Assembly: GCF_003522965.1 (NCBI RefSeq)
Contig: NZ_CP031513.1
Span: 1,054,001-1,118,000, forward strand
From: Bombilactobacillus bombi
GTDB taxonomy: Bacteria; Bacillota; Bacilli; Lactobacillales; Lactobacillaceae
Length of the DNA: 64,000 bases
Direction of reading: 5' to 3'
Shown here: in pieces, positions 1 to 8,495 of the stretch
Layout of the letters: every line of letters begins with the position of its first letter
Position numbering within the stretch: the stretch's first letter is position 1
Program-made: the position numbers and the translations under genes
Notes under the pieces: generated by a model
Told to the model about the DNA's origin: nothing
Databases searched by the model: none
The model's input: only the letters and a program-made list of their open reading frames with translations

Positions 1-376
1 TACGTACTTCAACATTATAAGATTCATCAGGACCAACAGGCACAGAATCATCGGGAAAATTAGGTAAACGAACTAAAATGTATTCTGTAGATTTCTCTAC
101 TTTTTCCAATTGCGCATCTAATTCTTTTATTTGTTCACCGACTTGTTTCATCGCAGCAATTTGTTCACTAGCATCGCCATGATTGCGTTTAACCTGTGCA
201 ATTTGTTGTGAAACTTCGTTGCGCTTGGCCTTCAAATCTTCAGTTTGGGTCAATAATTGCCGGCGTTGTGCATCTAATTCTAATAAATCATCAATTTGTT
301 CTGGTCCGACATTACGTGCGGCTAACTTTTCCTTAGCCCATTTAGGATCTTTTCTAATCAATTTAATATCTAACAT
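1..376 (-). CDS. serS: Seryl-tRNA synthetase, N-terminal part (gene runs off the left edge)
   Basis: SerRS charges tRNA-Ser with serine in the cytoplasm. About 125 codons are visible. The protein starts MLDIKLIRKDP, the usual SerRS N-terminus, and continues into a charged, heptad-rich helical region (about residues 25-95). This is the antiparallel coiled-coil arm that grips the long variable arm of tRNA-Ser. The catalytic class II domain lies outside the window. Two adjacent ATG codons are possible (at 379 and 376). I chose the second because an AGGAG lies 8 nt upstream and the family starts MLDIK. A T-box leader directly upstream independently supports an aminoacyl-tRNA synthetase. Confidence 0.96.
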   Translation of the reverse strand, partial: MLDIKLIRKDPKWAKEKLAARNVGPEQIDDLLELDAQRRQLLTQTEDLKAKRNEVSQQIAQVKRNHGDASEQIAAMKQVGEQIKELDAQLEKVEKSTEYILVRLPNFPDDSVPVGPDESYNVEVR

Positions 377-397
377 CATCAAATCTCCTTTATAAAA

Positions 398-612
398 TAA
401 AAAAGCCAACTCATCCCCACTAAGGGACGAATCAGCTTATTCGCGGTACCACCCAAATTCAGCATCAAATACTGCACTTTAACGCTGATAACGGCAGCTC
501 CGTATAACTTCAGTTGTTATCCGCTTCAAATACTGGAAGATGAGTTAATCAAGCTCTCAGCTAACACCTGATTCTCTGTTCGTAACTCTAAAGGTATTTT
601 GCGTTAATCTAA
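398..612 (-). promoter_or_regulatory. T-box riboswitch leader of serS
   Basis: On the minus strand the leader carries the hallmark T-box GGGTGGTACCGCG (about 441-453). It is followed by a G/C-rich terminator stem around GTCCC...GGGGATGAG and a run of T near 396-402, just before the serS ribosome binding site. Uncharged tRNA should pair through its CCA end with the UGG of the T-box and stabilise the antiterminator. The specifier codon was not assigned with certainty; a Ser codon is expected from the downstream gene. Confidence 0.92.
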
Positions 613-617
613 TTATG

Positions 618-646
618 ATAATAAGCTATTTAATCCAAAAATGCAA
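618..646 (-). promoter_or_regulatory. Predicted promoter of the serS leader
   Basis: On the minus strand there is TTGCAT (641-646), a 17-nt spacer, and TATTAT (618-623). It lies just upstream of the T-box leader and past the terminator of the surface cluster. Confidence 0.6.
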
Positions 647-654
647 CAACTAAC

Positions 655-685
655 AAAAAAAGCTAAATCCCAAGATTTAGCTTTT
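655..685 (-). terminator. Intrinsic terminator ending the WxL cluster
   Basis: A perfect 12-bp stem AAAAGCTAAATC / GATTTAGCTTTT lies just past the stop of the last WxL gene. It is followed on the minus strand by a T run. Confidence 0.85.
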
Positions 686-689
686 GAAC

Positions 690-1556
690 TTAAGGCAATG
701 GTGTAGTAGATAAAGTCCAAGTTAATTGTGCTCGATAATCTCCAGGCAATTGATCTATCTGATTAACCGGAATTAGCTGCACATCACCCTTATCAACGAA
801 TGATAATCCCCAGACACTTTTGCCTTGGACAGGATTACTTGGGTCATTAACATCTCCAGGATTGGCGTTCCAAATGACTGCTTCGTTTCCCTTGACGGGT
901 GATCCATAATCACCTTTTGGGACAACAGAAATATCAGGATGAGAATCACTTCCTAATATATTAGCAGGTGCATCACTCGGCAAATTCCCCTGAGAATCAT
1001 GAGCATCATGAAAATCAAACATTGACTTTTGAATAGCTTCATCACTAACTGGAACCTTAAACTTACCGTTCATTAAGCTTGCATGATGAAAAATCATTGC
1101 ACGAATAGGTTGAACTTCTTTAGAATTTTTCACATTAACGAATTTAGTTACATTAACATTCAAAGACCATCCGCGTTTATTATAGCTACGAAAATCACCA
1201 ACCGCTATACTATTGGCCTTAATATCATTTTGTTTTGTAACAGTTCCACTACTATTGGCAGCTCCACTAGGCAACAAATCCCAGGTTTTATCTGCAGACC
1301 ATAGATGGGTTCCAAAGTTAAAACTAGGATTACCATACAAGTACAGTGAGCCCTCTTCAAAAGCAACACCTGCTTGTGATTGTCCGGAAGCGTACCCATC
1401 AGTACTATTTCCATTCGCAACAGCTGATGAATTCAAAATAGCACTCGAGCCAACACCATCTAAAGCAGCACTACGAGCGGCAAAAGCAGGAGTAGTGGAT
1501 GCAAGGGTTGAACATGCAACTGCACTCAAAGCTAGTGCCTGTGTTAATTTTCGCAT
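690..1556 (-). CDS. Small WxL-domain cell-surface protein
   Basis: This is a secreted protein of 288 residues that should bind peptidoglycan non-covalently through a C-terminal WxL domain. A signal peptide (MRKLTQALALSAVACSTLA...AFA) is followed by the family's N-P-S-F-N-F-G strand, the proximal W-x-L (WSLNVNV), and the distal LTWTLSTTPLP at the C-terminus. I chose ATG 1556 over the longer frame because a GGGGGGAG ribosome site lies upstream and the signal peptide starts there. It is the last gene of the cluster and follows its WxL-interacting partner by 22 bp. The G-run ribosome site can pair with a candidate C-rich small RNA at 19,416-19,425. Function beyond surface binding is not visible. 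Confidence 0.9.
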   Translation of the reverse strand: MRKLTQALALSAVACSTLASTTPAFAARSAALDGVGSSAILNSSAVANGNSTDGYASGQSQAGVAFEEGSLYLYGNPSFNFGTHLWSADKTWDLLPSGAANSSGTVTKQNDIKANSIAVGDFRSYNKRGWSLNVNVTKFVNVKNSKEVQPIRAMIFHHASLMNGKFKVPVSDEAIQKSMFDFHDAHDSQGNLPSDAPANILGSDSHPDISVVPKGDYGSPVKGNEAVIWNANPGDVNDPSNPVQGKSVWGLSFVDKGDVQLIPVNQIDQLPGDYRAQLTWTLSTTPLP

Positions 1557-1578
1557 TAATAGACATCTCCCCCCATTA

Positions 1579-2628
1579 CTACTTGTTCTGCTGAACTTGG
1601 TTTTGACCCTTCTTATAGAACCAATAGAATAGTAAAGCAATCAATAGTAAAATAATTAAAACAATTATTAGAATCAAAGGCCAATAGTTCTTGTGATAAT
1701 TCGGGTTAGCTCGATTAAGTCGATCAGCATCAGCTGGCGAAATAGTAAAATTCTTGGTAAAATACCAGCTGCGTTCTGGTGTACGAACTCGAACTCGGGC
1801 TTGATAATCACCGGCTTGCATCCGTTTGCCACCCCAACTTACAGGAAAGTTAAAATTCGAATTAGGGGCAAAGCTCATTTGTGTTTGCTTATTTTGAACT
1901 ACTAACTTATTACTTTTCCGTGGATAAATGCGAGCATGAACCTGCATCTTATGATTACTGATGTATTTAGGCTGAAAATTTTGTAAATTAATAAAAACTG
2001 CCGGATCAACCTTAAACAGTCCCACCTTAATATTACGTAAACGCAAATCAGGTTGCGCTTTGTCAATATCTCCGATATTAAACATGGCCCCAACAGAATA
2101 TGAATAAAGATTTGTAATTGCCATCTTTCGATTCTTCTTTAAAGAATCTTTTTTTAATTTTTTATTGACTGTCGGTGAATAAACATAAAAGCTTCCTAAC
2201 ATAACTCCATTAAAATTGCCTTGAGGCACAGTAAGTGTCTCAGTTACTTCTTGACTTTGACCAGGCTGGACCGTCACTGTTTGACGCGTTGGACCCATCT
2301 TAGTCCAATCGTACTTCAAACTTGAATCGCGCTTCTTGGTGAGATTCGTGTAATTGATTTGTCCATTATCAGAAGTACCAGCTACTGTGGGCACAACTGT
2401 TATTTTAATGGCCTGACCAAGATTATTGGTCAATTTTAACTTTAACGGATAGCTTTGACCCGGTTGAACATTCAATTCAAAATAATCCGTCTTATCTGCA
2501 TCGTCACTAACTGGTTCAACAGAAAAGCCGGCAGCACCACTAATAGCGGCCTGTGCCGGCGTTGCCAGTGCGAACCAAGTCATAACACTAAATAATATAA
2601 AAAAACAATATCGCACTAATTTCTGCAC
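1579..2628 (-). CDS. WxL-interacting protein (DUF916/DUF3324), membrane anchored
   Basis: It has 349 residues: a signal peptide ending TPAQA, two beta-rich domains, then a C-terminal transmembrane helix (about 318-340, WPLILIIVLIILLLIALLF) and a short basic tail. The N-terminal half fits WxLIP_PGBD (formerly DUF916, peptidoglycan binding) and the second half WxLIP_HBD (DUF3324, host binding), with the typical segments FNGVMLGSFYVY and AGDYQARVRV. Known WxL loci pair such a protein with a small WxL protein to form a surface complex. Here the partner is probably the WxL gene 22 bp downstream. The family assignment is firm; the ligand is unknown. Confidence 0.9.
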   Translation of the reverse strand: MQKLVRYCFFILFSVMTWFALATPAQAAISGAAGFSVEPVSDDADKTDYFELNVQPGQSYPLKLKLTNNLGQAIKITVVPTVAGTSDNGQINYTNLTKKRDSSLKYDWTKMGPTRQTVTVQPGQSQEVTETLTVPQGNFNGVMLGSFYVYSPTVNKKLKKDSLKKNRKMAITNLYSYSVGAMFNIGDIDKAQPDLRLRNIKVGLFKVDPAVFINLQNFQPKYISNHKMQVHARIYPRKSNKLVVQNKQTQMSFAPNSNFNFPVSWGGKRMQAGDYQARVRVRTPERSWYFTKNFTISPADADRLNRANPNYHKNYWPLILIIVLIILLLIALLFYWFYKKGQNQVQQNK

Positions 2629-2663
2629 AAGCTAATCTCCTATCATTTGACTTAGTTTAAAGC

Positions 2664-3488
2664 TTATTGAAGAGGAGAAGCTGTCAATGTCCAAGTAATT
2701 GGTGCAACATAAACATGATTTGGAACTAACTTATTTGTTCCACCAGCAATTGTTTGTAAAACTGCACTATCATTTTTAGTAAATACTAAACCTGTAGCTC
2801 CTGGCTGTGTATTTTTGTCAGCAGTCGCAACTGTAGCTGGAGTATTGCCAGAAATAACAATATCATTACCCATCTTCAAACCAGTTGGTAAGGCCCCAGG
2901 TGTACCAGCAATTTCATAAATATTTCCAGTACTATGTGGGCCGTTTTGATCCTTAGGTTTGTTATATTCTACTTTCCCAGTAGAATTGCTATCATTAATA
3001 ACAATCTTAGCAACTGTAGTATCTAATGTTTTAGTATGATCAGCAGTATCTGTAAAATCATCAGCTTGAGCAGACAGTGTCCAATTATAATTTTTAGCAC
3101 CTACAGCAGTAGGATCAGTAAATCGATTATCTACGATAACTGCCATCCGGTTACTGTTATTATTTGGAACTGAATCAAGCATATCAAATGTACCAACACC
3201 GATTTTATTATTCTTACCAAAGTCAAAGTTAGGTACTTGATAAAGAATCAAATCACCAGACTCAAACCCAATACCAGCCTGAGACTTACCAGTAGCTTTA
3301 CCACTACCATTAGCATCAGCTGAAGCTGAATTATTTATAATTTCAGAACCAGAATAGTCAGTAACACCTGCAACACCTGATAAAGCTGATGATGGACCAG
3401 CAGCGCTTACTGTTTGAGCAGCTAATGGAGCAACAACGCCAAACATTGCCAAAGCACTTGCGGCCATACTTATTTCTTTAATACGCAT
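2664..3488 (-). CDS. Small WxL-domain cell-surface protein
   Basis: It has 274 residues. A signal peptide (MRIKEISMAASALAMFGVVA...VSAAG) is followed by the VPNFDFG strand near residue 90, an intact proximal WxL (NWTLSAQADDF), and the distal ITWTLTASPLQ at the C-terminus. It is the most canonical WxL protein of the five. The start at 3488 has a GAGGGGG ribosome site. It sits 35 bp upstream of a WxL-interacting gene in the same transcription direction. An N-terminal stretch (DYSGSEIINNSASA...GKATGKSQAG) resembles part of the sortase-anchored protein at 11,672. Confidence 0.92.
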   Translation of the reverse strand: MRIKEISMAASALAMFGVVAPLAAQTVSAAGPSSALSGVAGVTDYSGSEIINNSASADANGSGKATGKSQAGIGFESGDLILYQVPNFDFGKNNKIGVGTFDMLDSVPNNNSNRMAVIVDNRFTDPTAVGAKNYNWTLSAQADDFTDTADHTKTLDTTVAKIVINDSNSTGKVEYNKPKDQNGPHSTGNIYEIAGTPGALPTGLKMGNDIVISGNTPATVATADKNTQPGATGLVFTKNDSAVLQTIAGGTNKLVPNHVYVAPITWTLTASPLQ

Positions 3489-3530
3489 AATTAAAATCCC
3501 CCTCGATAATTTGTATCTTTAGATATCATT

Positions 3531-3554
3531 ACAATTATAAGCTATAATTGTCAA
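3531..3554 (-). promoter_or_regulatory. Possible internal promoter/operator with perfect inverted repeat
   Basis: A 9-bp inverted repeat (ACAATTATA / TATAATTGT, 3-nt loop) overlaps a minus-strand TTGACA at 3549-3554 in the 81-bp gap before the WxL gene. No good -10 hexamer is seen at ideal spacing, so this may be an operator or a weak hairpin instead. Confidence 0.35.
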
Positions 3555-3569
3555 TAAATAAAGCAAATT

Positions 3570-4583
3570 TTATCTATTCTTAGAAGCTTTAACTGCTCCC
3601 TTGTTCTTAGCATACCAGAAAACTAACCAAAAAAACAGAGCAATTGCAACTAAGGCGATTGCAATAAGGGTAATAATTAATGGTCGATGATCTGGCTTGA
3701 GATTAAGATTTTTTTGATTAAGCTTAACTGCTTGTTGGTTAGTAATTGTGAAATGACGCTTAAAATGCCAATAATGCTGACCTTCGCGTACTTGAGCCTT
3801 AAAGAGATAATTCCCAGCTTTTATTGGTTGCTCACCCCAATCCAAGGTTAGCGGCAAAATAGAATTGGCAGCCAGTGCTGCTTGAGACAAATGCACCTTC
3901 GTGATTGGTTGGTGCTTGCTATTGATAATTTGTCCTCGATAATCAAGCGCACCATTTCCATAATAAATTGGTCTTTGATTATGAATCGGGCAAATCGTGA
4001 CTGAATGCCCACCTTGTGAACGTACTTGAAGTGGTCCAAGACTAATTTTGGGCGATAATTGATCATAGTGGCCAACATTTAACAAGACTCCATAGGCTTG
4101 CTGAATTTGATTAGTTTCTTGTGCTTGTCGGCTAACAACAGGTCGTACAATAATTGAGCCCGAGATACTTCCTTGATACTTAGGAATAGTCAATTGCACT
4201 GATATTTTCTTAGTACTTTGCGGAGCAACGGTAATAGTTCGTGAATGAAAGCCCAGATCACGCAAATGATAATGCCAAGAGCTGTCCATGCCCTTGCGGC
4301 TACTATCACCCAAAAATATGGCTCCATTCTCATTAGTTTTAGCAACTCCGGGTGCTATTTGAATTTTTACAGAGTTGTTACTGGAATTACGCAGTAAAAC
4401 CGCAAAATTTACAATTTGCTGCGGTTGAACATCTAAATTAACAACCCCAGTTGATTTATTATTTGCTGGCAGTTGTAATTGAACTGTGACAGGCATGCCT
4501 TCAGCTTGGACCAAATGATAATTAAAAAAAAGACACCAACCTAAAGTCACGATTAGTGTAATTAAGTTCTTTATTATTTTCAT
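3570..4583 (-). CDS. WxL-interacting protein (DUF916/DUF3324), membrane anchored
   Basis: It has 337 residues: a signal peptide (MKIIKNLITLIVTLGWCLFF...VQAEG), a DUF916-like beta domain, a DUF3324-like domain (AGNYLFKAQVREGQHYWHF) and a C-terminal transmembrane helix (LIITLIAIALVAIALFFWLV) with a basic tail. I chose ATG 4583, preceded by AGAGG, over a longer frame that would overlap the upstream gene. It follows a WxL gene by 17 bp and precedes another. Its ligand is unknown; by family it should bridge peptidoglycan, a WxL partner and host or matrix. Confidence 0.88.
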   Translation of the reverse strand: MKIIKNLITLIVTLGWCLFFNYHLVQAEGMPVTVQLQLPANNKSTGVVNLDVQPQQIVNFAVLLRNSSNNSVKIQIAPGVAKTNENGAIFLGDSSRKGMDSSWHYHLRDLGFHSRTITVAPQSTKKISVQLTIPKYQGSISGSIIVRPVVSRQAQETNQIQQAYGVLLNVGHYDQLSPKISLGPLQVRSQGGHSVTICPIHNQRPIYYGNGALDYRGQIINSKHQPITKVHLSQAALAANSILPLTLDWGEQPIKAGNYLFKAQVREGQHYWHFKRHFTITNQQAVKLNQKNLNLKPDHRPLIITLIAIALVAIALFFWLVFWYAKNKGAVKASKNR

Positions 4584-4600
4584 TAAGAAACCTCTATCCA

Positions 4601-5356
4601 TTAAGCGGTCACAGATAATGTCCAAGTAATTGGGGCAACATACTTAGCAGAAGTAACAGGTTGCTTGGTTTTCTCGTACATAAACCAAGCAGAATTGGGA
4701 TCATTAAAATTAAGGACCCCCGCTTGTTGGGGCGTTCCAGAACCGGCTATATGAGAAAAAACAACAACAGGATTAGTTGTATTTAAAATAGCTCCTGGAA
4801 AACTTAAACCATCTGTTTTAACAGCACTTATAGGGTTTATGGAATTGTTCAACCAAGTCCCCGTTTGCACAGTCGGATTAACCGCTGGACTGCTAGTACC
4901 ACCTAAAGCAATCGAAACATCTGCATCTTTAATTGTAGAACTAGAAGAAAGATTTGCAGTATTGGTACCTAATTGGGCCGATACATTCCAATTTAGGAGG
5001 CCATTCTTGTCATCAACTATTAAATAGCGTTTAGATGCACCATCAACTAAAGGAAAGCTATCTTTGCCCTCAGTTTTCTTGTGATAACCAAAGTCAAAGT
5101 TAGGCACTGCAGCTAAAGTAATCGGATTCGTCAAAAACTGATCGCTAAAGCCAATCCCTGTAAAAGACTGTCCCCCAGAAGATGCGGCTGATGCCGATTG
5201 ATAACTATTTTCATGACCCGGTGTCAATTGTGAGTATCCTGATAAAGCGCTGCTGCTATCAGCTTGTACTAATTGTTGTGTTGTTGCTAATAAGGCTGGT
5301 GTTAAAGCTAACAAAGTTGCACTGGCAGTTAACGTAATCTTAGTTTTTAATTGCAC
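4601..5356 (-). CDS. Small WxL-type surface protein with altered proximal motif
   Basis: It has 251 residues, read from a GTG at 5356 that is preceded by GGGGGG. The protein then starts directly with a signal peptide (VQLKTKITLTASATLLALTPALL...VQA), so the 17 extra codons of the longer frame look untranslated. It has the VPNFDFG strand and the distal ITWTLSVTA, but the proximal motif reads WNV (NWNVSAQLG) instead of WxL. It is paired with WxL-interacting genes on both sides. The WxL family call is based on the overall architecture. Confidence 0.85.
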   Translation of the reverse strand: MQLKTKITLTASATLLALTPALLATTQQLVQADSSSALSGYSQLTPGHENSYQSASAASSGGQSFTGIGFSDQFLTNPITLAAVPNFDFGYHKKTEGKDSFPLVDGASKRYLIVDDKNGLLNWNVSAQLGTNTANLSSSSTIKDADVSIALGGTSSPAVNPTVQTGTWLNNSINPISAVKTDGLSFPGAILNTTNPVVVFSHIAGSGTPQQAGVLNFNDPNSAWFMYEKTKQPVTSAKYVAPITWTLSVTA

Positions 5357-5418
5357 AAATAATCCCCCCATGACTCTCTCAATTATCATTTTAAGACATC
5401 CTTGCATAAAAGTAAAAC

Positions 5419-6462
5419 TTATTTTGACCTTGCTTTATGTAAGCCATAATGATAAACCAAAAAAGTTAATAAAATTAATAACGCCACCAGGATAATCACA
5501 ATCACTGTAAGCATAATCCAATAGTTACGCTGACTTTTAGGCAGATACTTATTCAGCTTATCCACATCTGTTTGACTTAAAATTAACGTTTTCTTGAAGA
5601 CATAATGCATGCGTGGATTAGTAAAAGTATATTTCAAATAATATTTTCCGGCTAATAAAGGACCCTTTTGCCACGGAATATTCCAATTGGTACTGGAGTT
5701 GGCAGCAATATTAATATTATCAACCGTTTGTTGAAAGTTTAACGCACGGTTTTGCTGATTAGTCACTGCTAAGGTTACTTTACCTTGTAAAAAAGGATAT
5801 GCTGTAGTGTTTTTGAGTGGCGTGCTCAAGATTGGCTGTTGATTATTTAAAGTTAATTGCGGCGCGCCTAACTTAAGATGCACTAGTAACCGTGTCATAT
5901 CCTGTTGTAAATAGGCGCCATAACTAATTGCAGCTGTGGAAATTGTAGATGACTGAGCTTGAGTGTTTTTTTTAGATTTCAAACGATTGAGTTGATTTTG
6001 AACGTCTGACTGCGAACGAAATAAAACTCCCCCCATCACAATTCCTTGCACTCCAGTTGCCGGTACATGAACAGTGATTGAATCGGTCACAATTTGCTGT
6101 GGCTTTAAAGTAATCACTTTGCTTTGGGTTAACTTACGAAAATCATATTGCGATTTTGGACCGGGAGCAGCTTGTGGATTATTAAGGCTGAGTTGCAAAG
6201 ATGGACTTGTCTGTGTAATAACTGGTGTTACTTCAATGACATTCGTAGTATTGGTCGCATTTCCCAGTTGAAACTTTAACTGATAATCAGTATTAGGCTG
6301 AACCCGCAAATACCAACCTTGTTGAGGGGAACCAATTTGATTAGGAGATCCTTTAGGTACTACTGTAAAAGTACTCCCCGCAGCAGATACAATATTTGAA
6401 AGTCGCCATAAACAAAATATTAAACTAAATACTAAAACAATTGTTCTTTTCCAATGACTCAT
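5419..6462 (-). CDS. WxL-interacting protein (DUF916/DUF3324), membrane anchored
   Basis: It has 347 residues. A signal peptide (MSHWKRTIVLVFSLIFCLW...VSAAG) leads to a DUF916-like domain with the GIVMGGVLFRS segment, then a DUF3324-like domain with AGKYYLKYTF, and a C-terminal membrane helix (IMLTVIVIILVALLILLTFLV). The start has AGAGGAT upstream. It lies between two WxL genes. A weak hairpin with a T-rich tail just upstream (6472-6502) may partly separate its expression from the previous gene. Confidence 0.88.
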   Translation of the reverse strand: MSHWKRTIVLVFSLIFCLWRLSNIVSAAGSTFTVVPKGSPNQIGSPQQGWYLRVQPNTDYQLKFQLGNATNTTNVIEVTPVITQTSPSLQLSLNNPQAAPGPKSQYDFRKLTQSKVITLKPQQIVTDSITVHVPATGVQGIVMGGVLFRSQSDVQNQLNRLKSKKNTQAQSSTISTAAISYGAYLQQDMTRLLVHLKLGAPQLTLNNQQPILSTPLKNTTAYPFLQGKVTLAVTNQQNRALNFQQTVDNINIAANSSTNWNIPWQKGPLLAGKYYLKYTFTNPRMHYVFKKTLILSQTDVDKLNKYLPKSQRNYWIMLTVIVIILVALLILLTFLVYHYGLHKARSK

Positions 6463-6471
6463 ACTATCCTC

Positions 6472-6502
6472 TAAAAAGAAAGACAGCTTTCAAGGCTGCC
6501 TT
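6472..6502 (-). terminator. Weak terminator or attenuator inside the WxL cluster
   Basis: On the minus strand a short GGCAGC / GCTGTC stem is followed by TTTCTTTTT in the 72-bp gap between the WxL gene at 6535 and the next gene. It could reduce read-through. Confidence 0.45.
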
Positions 6503-6534
6503 CATGCAAATTAAGATATTAAAATTGACTATTA

Positions 6535-7374
6535 TTAAGGTTGAATAATAGCACTCGGATTAATCGTTGCTGTCCATTGTAATGGAAAAACAACATTGAC
6601 ATGTTTATGTGTCTCACCATTATGAGTTCCTAAAACTTCGGTTCGGAAATGTTGCATTGCCTGAGGATTCAAACTCATTTGGGCACTTTTTTTATTAGCA
6701 AAAGATACTCCAAAACGTCCCCCGTCAGAACCACTATTATTGGTTGAACCTTTGACAAATAAGATTCGATCACTGTCAGTATGAGTGTCTGTGGGTGAAA
6801 AAACCCCTAAATCAATCGCAGGAGCACGAGTTGTTCTAGGATTTTTATTTGAATCAGATCCAGTTCCCTTAACATCAGCAAGAACCCATTTAGAATTATC
6901 ATTAATGTCATCAATATTAGTATTAGTAATTTGACCTGATGCATTTGGGGCAAAACTTAATGAAGCAAATTTGTGAGAATAATCATATTTAATTGACTGT
7001 TTCTTGTCAGTATCCCACATATACGGAACACCACTAGGAGCTGAAACTTCGACACTGAAGTCAACATTAGCGTCAGAACTTACAACTAAAGAACGTTGGG
7101 TCGCATTATCACTATATAACGAGACATTTTCATCATCAATTAGGCTATGCTTATTTCCAAAATCGAAGTTGGGCATACGCTCAATATAAACGTTTGCTTG
7201 CGTAAATTCTACCGTTACATTAGTCTCACCGGAAGTATTACCAGAAGCTGTCCCCGAAAGATAACCGACAGGATTACTATCTGCTAAAGCTGAACTAGTT
7301 GGCTGAACTGCAAATGCAGATAGACATAAAGCCGCACTGCAACCATATAAAAATCGCTTTTCCCACTTTTTCAC
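6535..7374 (-). CDS. Small WxL-type surface protein, divergent
   Basis: It has 279 residues, read from a GTG at 7374 that is preceded by AGAGGTG; the mature start is VKKWEKRFLYGCSAALCLS, a signal peptide. MPNFDFG marks the WxL domain, but the proximal motif has changed to FSV (VDFSVEVSAPSG) and the distal one to LQWTATINPSAII. It is therefore the most diverged of the five. It is followed by a WxL-interacting gene at 5419-6462 and preceded by two more (7436-9548). It may recognise a different partner or wall ligand. Confidence 0.82.
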   Translation of the reverse strand: MKKWEKRFLYGCSAALCLSAFAVQPTSSALADSNPVGYLSGTASGNTSGETNVTVEFTQANVYIERMPNFDFGNKHSLIDDENVSLYSDNATQRSLVVSSDANVDFSVEVSAPSGVPYMWDTDKKQSIKYDYSHKFASLSFAPNASGQITNTNIDDINDNSKWVLADVKGTGSDSNKNPRTTRAPAIDLGVFSPTDTHTDSDRILFVKGSTNNSGSDGGRFGVSFANKKSAQMSLNPQAMQHFRTEVLGTHNGETHKHVNVVFPLQWTATINPSAIIQP

Positions 7375-7435
7375 GTCATACACCTCTTTTTGATTATACC
7401 AATTAATTCGTCTAACGTCCAATTAATCTGTTAAA

Positions 7436-8479
7436 TTAATGACGTTTACGTCCTTGCATATATACCCATAGCAAGTAGCCGATAACTAATATCACTCCCA
7501 AAACAATAATCAAAACAATCCAAGTCACAATCGGCCAATTACGTGAATGTTGATTCTTGTTCAATTGGTTTTGCTGATCTTTAGTAATTGTAAATTTACG
7601 AGTAAATTCTTGTTCTAAGCCACCTTTAGCCTTAACTTGAAGATGTAAAACGTAAGAACCAGCAGCCAGATTCTTGTAAGGTACAAAGGCGTCCCAAGTC
7701 GAATTGGGAGCCATCTGGGCATTATTGATTTTTCGAACGGGTACACGGTGTTTATTAGACGTCACACGCACATGTAATTGCATTTGACTGATATTAACTG
7801 GTTGAGCGTTTTGCAACTCAAAGCCCAATCCTGGCTGCATACTACGCGATTGAGCTCCAATCCGTGGACCTAAAGTTAAATGGGGCTTCACCGGACTGGC
7901 ATCTGAATGCAACACAACTCCGGTCACATAACGGATGCGATTTTGAATGGTTAAATTCTTGTTATCAGAAGTTCCAACTCCTGCAGATGCAGTAATACCC
8001 CCGAGCATAATGCCCTTAAATTGTTTTTTAGGTGCTCGATAAGTAAATTTTACAATCTGTGAATGTTGTGGAGCAAGGGTTAATTTTTTATAACGAGTAC
8101 CGATTACCAAATCTGATAAAGCCGGTTGCTGAGCCTGATAGAGCTTGACGTAGGGTTTGTCATAGCTAATAACTCCATTTTGAGAAGTATATGCATTATT
8201 AATCCGGACAGTAACCCTTAATTTTTTAGTTCCTAAATTAGTTACTAATAATTTTAAAGTTTGTTTTTGATTAGGTTTAGTTTGTAAATCGTAATAAGTT
8301 AGTTGCTTGTTGATTTGATTATCTGGAATAATTGCCTTCACTGTAAAAGAACGTGACGGCTGTTGTGTAGTCGATTGCTTGTTTTCTGCTGCTAAAATAA
8401 CTGAACCACTATCTGCTAGCAGGAAACAACTTATTACTATCAGTATAATAGTTTGCATCACTTTAGTTATTTTTTTCAT
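7436..8479 (-). CDS. WxL-interacting protein (DUF916/DUF3324), membrane anchored
   Basis: It has 347 residues: a signal peptide (MKKITKVMQTIILIVISCFLLA...ILAAE), a DUF916-like domain with FKGIMLGGITAS, a DUF3324-like domain with AGSYVLHLQV, and a C-terminal helix (IVTWIVLIIVLGVILVIGYLL) ending in a basic tail (QGRKRH). The start at 8479 has AAGGAG. It is one of two tandem WxL-interacting genes with no WxL gene between them, only 16 bp after the preceding stop, so the pair probably arose by duplication and is translated from one message. Confidence 0.88.
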   Translation of the reverse strand: MKKITKVMQTIILIVISCFLLADSGSVILAAENKQSTTQQPSRSFTVKAIIPDNQINKQLTYYDLQTKPNQKQTLKLLVTNLGTKKLRVTVRINNAYTSQNGVISYDKPYVKLYQAQQPALSDLVIGTRYKKLTLAPQHSQIVKFTYRAPKKQFKGIMLGGITASAGVGTSDNKNLTIQNRIRYVTGVVLHSDASPVKPHLTLGPRIGAQSRSMQPGLGFELQNAQPVNISQMQLHVRVTSNKHRVPVRKINNAQMAPNSTWDAFVPYKNLAAGSYVLHLQVKAKGGLEQEFTRKFTITKDQQNQLNKNQHSRNWPIVTWIVLIIVLGVILVIGYLLWVYMQGRKRH

Positions 8480-8495
8480 CAGAAATCTCCTTAAA

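Noticed and set aside
183-395. Open frame opposite serS
   Set aside because: It is antisense to a clear SerRS coding region and has no family features.
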